Below are positions 58,851 to 64,000 of a stretch of 64,000 bases of DNA, in pieces. Each line of letters starts with the position of its first letter. The stretch's first letter is position 1. The notes under the pieces are model-generated. The model had not been told where the DNA came from. It worked only from the letters and a program-made list of their open reading frames with translations, and made no database searches. A program made the translations under genes and the position numbers. Source of the DNA: Gymnothorax reevesii (lineage: Eukaryota > Chordata > Actinopteri > Anguilliformes > Muraenidae); NCBI GenBank assembly GCA_029721435.1, contig CM056584.1, positions 12,017,739 through 12,081,738 on the forward strand, read 5' to 3'.

Positions 58851-59260
58851 GTTTAAAATAATTTTAAATGATTCATAATAAGCATCATTTTATTCTATAA
58901 AATCTGTTTAATTTGAACATATTTCTAGTCTAGTACCATAAAAATGCTGTATATCTTGTGTTTTGCCTTCTCAAACCCTCTAAATCTCAGGTGGTGCAAC
59001 CGTCTGAGCAAGTTGACATTGTGAAATGTATTAATTATGAAATTTTATATATATATTCATATGGGGCATAATTTTATATTGAAAAACTTACAAATAAACA
59101 AAGTTTAATAGTTCAATTGTTCTTAAATTGTTTGGAAAACCAAAATACCCGCCCACTACAATAAAGAATCCATAAGTTACTTTCAATACCCAGTTCAATT
59201 ACAAAATAGTGATGTTTTAGGCAGAGTGGACATTCTCAGGTATACTTACAAAAAAAAATT

Positions 59261-59400
59261 GGTCACACTTTATTTGAAGGGTTGCTCATAAAGGCTTTAT
59301 ATAGCATGTATAATGCCTTCATAAATGAGACATAATGCCTTCATAAATCATACATAAGCAAATATCATACTTTGTAAAGGCTGAAATAACACATTTAACA
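59261..59400. repeat. Interspersed repeat fragment
   Basis: GGTCACACTTTATTTGAAGG followed by repeated ATAATGCCTTCATAAAT phrases resembles a common fish MITE end. Boundaries unknown. Confidence 0.45.
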
Positions 59401-59744
59401 CTTGTTTAAACACACTTGTTTCCAACTTCAAATAAATGAATTTTTTTACATTTTTAAAGATTTATTTGAAAAAAATGTAAGAATTTTTTTAAAGGCTTAT
59501 TTGTCATTGACCCTTGTACAGTTGTCAGCAAGCAACATTTTTATTCAATACAAGAGTGCCTTTGGAATTTTTCTGCCTTTGTTGCTCAAAACTAACTTTA
59601 AGTTGACAAAAACCAGTCAAATTCTGAAAAATGCAGGGCGTTTGTAATATTTTGGCCTGAAGCATACATGCGTATTGATTTAGATACGTAGGCTTGTGAT
59701 TGCTCGCTAGCAAGTAAATATGTACTAGCACTGATATTCTTGCA

Positions 59745-60275
59745 TGCTCTACAGGTCACGTGTGTGCAAACACTCACAGTCAAACACGCATGCGCAGCAC
59801 AGGTATGCACTCAATCCTAAACAACTCCAAACATACTCAAATGCATGCTCACACAGAGTGCACTTACATACTCTGACACATGTCAAGGACATACTCAGGC
59901 ACACACGTGTGCACATGTTTTCAAACACACCCATAAACGCATACTCCTACCGAAGACACTCATGCATGGATGAACACTTGCTCACACACTAAAGCTCAGA
60001 AACGGTCACACTTGTGTGAACTCACATGCATGTGCCTGGGCACACGCACACATGCTCAGACAGACAAATGCTCATAGAGATGTTTAAACACATACACAGA
60101 CACACACGCACACGCTCCTACATACTTAAACACACGTGCATATGTATATTCAGGTATGTGCACACACACACATGCTCGCAGACACACTGAAAAACACACA
60201 CGGATACGCACTCGTGCTGAAGCATGCATATTTAGTACACATTCACATGCACGCACACAAAAAACTCATGCATAC
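59745..60275. repeat. Degenerate CA-rich repeat region
   Basis: Imperfect ACACACG/CACATGCTC words run over 500 bp, with scattered pure CA runs. Overlapping ORFs are composition artefacts. Confidence 0.85.
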
Positions 60276-60540
60276 TCGAATTTTGTCCAATTTTTTTTTT
60301 ATTTTTGTATATTTCATATATTATTATTATAATAATTTATATATTTTTGTATATTTTTCGGTGTTTTGTTTCTAACATCGTTTTGAATTTTTAATTCAAC
60401 ATTTCTCCACGATGTGTAAATGTGACTGATCATTTTTCCATCGTGGCCTTCAAATGCACACTAACATTCAGACAAGCTGAAACACGCACATACACGTGCA
60501 CACAGACATGCACACATACTACTACTACTACTAATAACAA

Positions 60541-60625
60541 CAATAATAGTAATCTTTAAAGCTTCATTCACACAAAAATTCAGCTCAAAGTGCTTTACAC
60601 ATAGCAATAAAATCAACACAATTAA
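60541..60625. repeat. Interspersed repeat fragment
   Basis: Following ACTACTACTACTA and AATAACAACAATAA is AGCTCAAAGTGCTTTACACA, typical of a dispersed fish repeat as I recall it. Confidence 0.4.
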
Positions 60626-61629
60626 GAAGTACCATTGGGAAGTTCACTAACAAATGGGCACAAGCGTACGCTCACATGAATATACACATGTGGAGGCATG
60701 TAGCACTGACATGGACAAAACTGCTGTCCACCACCCTCTCCACACCTGTCCCACCCACTGAAACCGATGCAGCCCCTGTGACCCCAGTACCAGCCAGGAC
60801 TCTCTCCAGCGCACACCCAACCTCCTGTTCAATTTGGCGCTCTTTCCCTTACCCATCAAACCAGGCAGAACCTCGGTAAAGCCCCCGCAGCTGCCTTCCC
60901 TCGAGGACAAAACCAGCCACCCGGATTATTTTTTTTTACCCACCCGACCTGCTGTGCGTGAGGGAGAAGTTCACTCATGTATCAATCCTTCATAGAAAGT
61001 CCTGGAAGCTGTGAATTATTGCTGTAATCAAAAGCAGTTTTCACAGCATTATGGGACATATAAGTCCAGAAACTTCTCAAAGTCAAATCAATAACCTTTT
61101 CATCCCAGAAGACCAAGTTCAATGACTTTGTTGACTAAATTGAGCTGTAGATGTCTAGTTTATGTCTGGTTCCTTTGGAGATCTGCAGAGGTTTTATATG
61201 ACCTCTTGATTTATAAGGCTCCAGCTGGGTCCCCTGATTCCTGTTTTTGGACCCCTGATGGAGACATGAACTTAAATCAGGGTGGGAGCAGTTATTTTTT
61301 GCTCCTGATGGGTTGGTTTAATAGCATTTTCCAGTTCCCAATTTCAACTGTAACCATAACTCTCCTACTCCCGGAAAAAGGACTCATGAAGCTGCCGATC
61401 TTTCTCCCTGAATATTGCGTACATTTTTCCATCAGCCATTGTCATGATCCTCAACCACTTAAACCATATTTTTTCTCTGTAATGAATGGTAAAGAGCGTA
61501 TGTACCGTTTTCTCAGCGCTGCAAGGATGAAAAACGCATCTGTAAAAATTTCTTATTGGGTAGTTAGAAGCTTTTTTTTCCGCCATGAAATGGTGTCCAT
61601 CATGCAAATAAATTAAAATGAAAGTTCCA

Positions 61630-62110
61630 ATTTTGTGACGCGCGTTGACTGCGGTGGAACTCCCGGGTTTTCTCTGGCATTTGGTTACGGAACTTCAGCT
61701 GAGGTTCAGCTGATAGATGTGAATTTCTAGATGCGTAATTATGAGCCGTTATTTATCCAGGGCAACTCGCTGTCGCCGCGCAGCTGGGGTGTGTCACCAG
61801 CGTCAGCCGCCGGAGCGTAAATCACGCCGCTGGCGCGAGGGGATCGTGGTAATGGCATCCGCACAAACTTTCCGCAGGAGATTTACAGTCGCCCGGTCTG
61901 GGAACCCCGGCTGAACGCGAATAATGTGTGAGAGTTGTGAGATTGACGTATGCTCGCGTTAGTCAAGATAACAGGCAGTGGCAAATCGTCGTCAATCAAG
62001 TCTTAGCCCTGGAGGTATGGTTTATCATGCTTTATAGATGTTGTGGAATGAGGGAATGGCTTCGTCCAAATGAGGGTGACCGCTGCTCTTACGTCTCCTA
62101 TCGTAGTCCA
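61630..62110. promoter_or_regulatory. CpG-richer non-repetitive block
   Basis: Dense CpGs (GACGCGCGTTGACTGCGG, GTCGCCGCGCAGCTGG, CAGCCGCCGGAGCG) and homeodomain-like TAATTATG at about 61736. Candidate conserved non-coding element; no ORF supported. Confidence 0.3.
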
Positions 62111-64000
62111 AAGCTCTACATGAGATAATCGATTGTTTGCGGTGGAAAAAAAAATGAACCAATTTCGAGAAGTCGCAGATAAAGACTTTTGACGCAGCTT
62201 AGTAGCAAAATCCTGTGGAGTTTGTGGGATCTTTTTCCATAATATCAGCTTTTAGACTGCAGCCTGTTGATTGATGTGGTGGCCGTGTCACTGCATGAAT
62301 AGCGGCAGTGTCAGCTGCTTGTATAGCGCGTTGTTTTTTATTTATTTAATTTACGCAGAAAATAAAATAAAGTTTCCCTCGCCCTTTTTTGTTGAAGGGC
62401 GCAGGCACTTTAAAATCCAGAAACCATTAGCGGGGTCCTCAGGGAGAAATTAGCAAGATGTGGCAAAGCAAATGGCTCTGCAGCATTTACAACCTACTCT
62501 GTCCTCTTCTCTCTCCCCCTGCCTCTTTCCCCTGTTATACCTCTATCCCTCCCTTTCCCCGTTTGTCCTCTCTCTCTTTCTCTTTGCTTCCCTCCAGTTC
62601 TTTCGCCTTCCTTCCTTTGGATGATACTGGACATTGACATGGTTCTGAATAGCCTTTAGCCTCTGAATTAGCAAGCAGTAATTAACCCCGCGCCAGCTTC
62701 CCACTTCGCTACTCCTCTGTTTTTATTTATTTATTGTTTCTTGCGGGGAGGAGGATTTGTTTGCCTCTCAAAGGCCCCCTAGAAGCTGTATTCTTGAAGC
62801 TGTAGGCTGGTATTGTCTTCGGGCTGGAAGGATATGGGGCAGGGAGTGAAGGTTTAGAGACCAGACCACTCCATTTCCTGAATGTCCAGGGGTGGTCCAA
62901 CTGGTGGCAGTGGTGGGGGAAGCTAATTGCAAGCAAACTTGTTGTTAGAATGAAAGAAAACATACATATTTTCTCAGCATGTGATTCTCAGATATTTACA
63001 ACAAACCTGAATACATTTTCAGACAGACACATTATTAATGGTGAATGCATCAGGATTGTGAACCAGTGCCCTCTTGGGTGTGAGTTCGTAAAATGATCAT
63101 TGTCTGCTGAATGATTTGTGGAGGAAACATCCTTACTTCACAGAAATTTGGCCCACTGACTGATATGGAAAGAAATGACTGGGCGTTTAGGACTCACGAG
63201 TTTTATGAGCTATAGTTTGAAGGTTTGGCTGATGGCAAGGTTTTTATTTATTTATGTTTTTCTGACAGCCATTGATCTCTTGTTTGACAAGATCGTCAGG
63301 TGTTAGTGGTGATACCTCTGTGCACCACTAGATGGCGGTGCAGCTTGAGACTGTCGAAGTGAAATCGACGTTGAGCAATTCCACGATTACAGTCCTGCTT
63401 TTTAACTTGCGAAATAAGTGCTAACGGATTAGCCCCATGGTTTTTATAACAGATTTCTGAGTGGGTGAAAATGTGTTTGAGAGCTTCAGTTTTAAATCTC
63501 TGTAAAGCGGACTAAAATATCATCACAGTGTGAAGCATTGTGTGCGATTCTCATACTATTCAATTAAATTCATGTTCTTTTAATTTGGAGATTAGCAAGG
63601 GGCACATTGTGGTGACTATTAAAACCCTTTTCACCGTGGGCCAGTGGATTGAAGGTCATATATCCAAAAATCCATCACACCAATTGATTTCCACTTCTCA
63701 GCAAAGATAATGGTGGTTGACAAATTGTGTAGTTGGATCGTAGCTTAAACCGGTGGTCCATATAAATTGAGAATCTGATATTTCCGATACAGTGGCCAAT
63801 CTGTTTACAAAACACATCAAAAGGGGTGAATTGTTATGGCTTGTTTGCAGTCTGCGGAGAGCTTCATTCAGCTGCTTTGACTTGGAGTCTGCAGCAGCAC
63901 AAATAGAGTTACTGCAGGCCCCAAGGGAAGATGGGATGGGAGAGTGCTACAGGTTTATGTTGGCCATGGTCACCGCTCATCTTTTTGGCCAAGAGCTCTG

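Larger units (their letters stand above)
60276..64000. other. No gene recognised in the right-hand end
   Basis: Apart from the repeat fragment at 60541 and the CpG-richer block at 61630-62110, there is a pyrimidine-rich patch at 62495-62610 and otherwise nothing identifiable. The 164-codon frame at 61122-61616 has no known domain and no splice support. Confidence 0.45.

Noticed and set aside
61122..61616. 164-codon plus-strand ORF
   Set aside because: No family resemblance, unusual composition for a gene and no splice context.
1..64000. CRISPR arrays, bacterial operons, phage or rRNA/tRNA genes
   Set aside because: Nothing of this kind is present; spliced vertebrate exons and fish transposons indicate a eukaryotic chromosome.

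Overview
This window looks like vertebrate, most likely teleost fish, nuclear DNA. One split protein-coding gene is recognisable. The rest is intron or intergenic DNA rich in CA/GT microsatellites, diverged minisatellites, Tc1-like transposons, other DNA transposons, short inverted-repeat elements (MITEs) and LINE tails of kinds common in fish. Gene density is very low, and most open reading frames are chance or run through simple repeats.

The gene is rab26 (Rab-family small GTPase) on the minus strand. Exon 1 (48885-49070) encodes a Ser/Gly/Lys-rich N-terminal tail starting MSRKK. Exon 2 (35547-35657) encodes the P-loop and switch I. The two are joined in phase 0 across a 13.2 kb intron. I found no later exon (switch II, NKxD, SAK, C-terminal cysteines) between 1 and 35546. 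Intron 2 therefore either crosses that whole span or contains exons I failed to see.

Intron 1 is a nest of repeats: two blocks of one 21-bp minisatellite, a palindromic MITE, a 1.2 kb pogo-like element with a broken PHD-like finger ORF, a 776-bp foldback element, and a 1.5 kb Tc1-like element with an uninterrupted 337-aa DD34E transposase and matching terminal repeats.

The most unusual object is at 21532-26683: a 5.15 kb segment bounded by a 24-bp perfect terminal inverted repeat followed by related subterminal motifs. It carries an intact 148-aa ORF for a predicted single-pass membrane protein that I do not recognise, and no transposase of its own that I can see. A decayed Tc1-like copy and part of a pogo-like MITE have inserted into it. 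Other notable structures are a 1 kb foldback at 2406-3406 holding a second MITE in its loop, a palindromic element at 57124-57318 with a hammerhead-ribozyme-like core, a piggyBac-type MITE with a clean TTAG duplication at 8945-9072, and two candidate plus-strand exons (34449-34499, 51240-51321).

Layout: 1-1.3 kb LINE tail and CpG/purine-rich block; 2.4-3.4 kb foldback; 6.1-6.5 kb minisatellite; 8.9-9.7 kb two MITEs; 12.6-16.1 kb CA repeats, MITEs and a local duplication; 18.1-18.7 kb tandem repeat; 21.5-26.7 kb nested transposon; 26.8-27.4 kb tandem repeat; 28-34 kb possible conserved non-coding DNA; 35.5-49.1 kb rab26 exons 1-2; 50-52.5 kb possible regulatory/5' exon region; 53.6-60.3 kb GT/CA tracts and repeats; 61.6-62.1 kb CpG-richer block.
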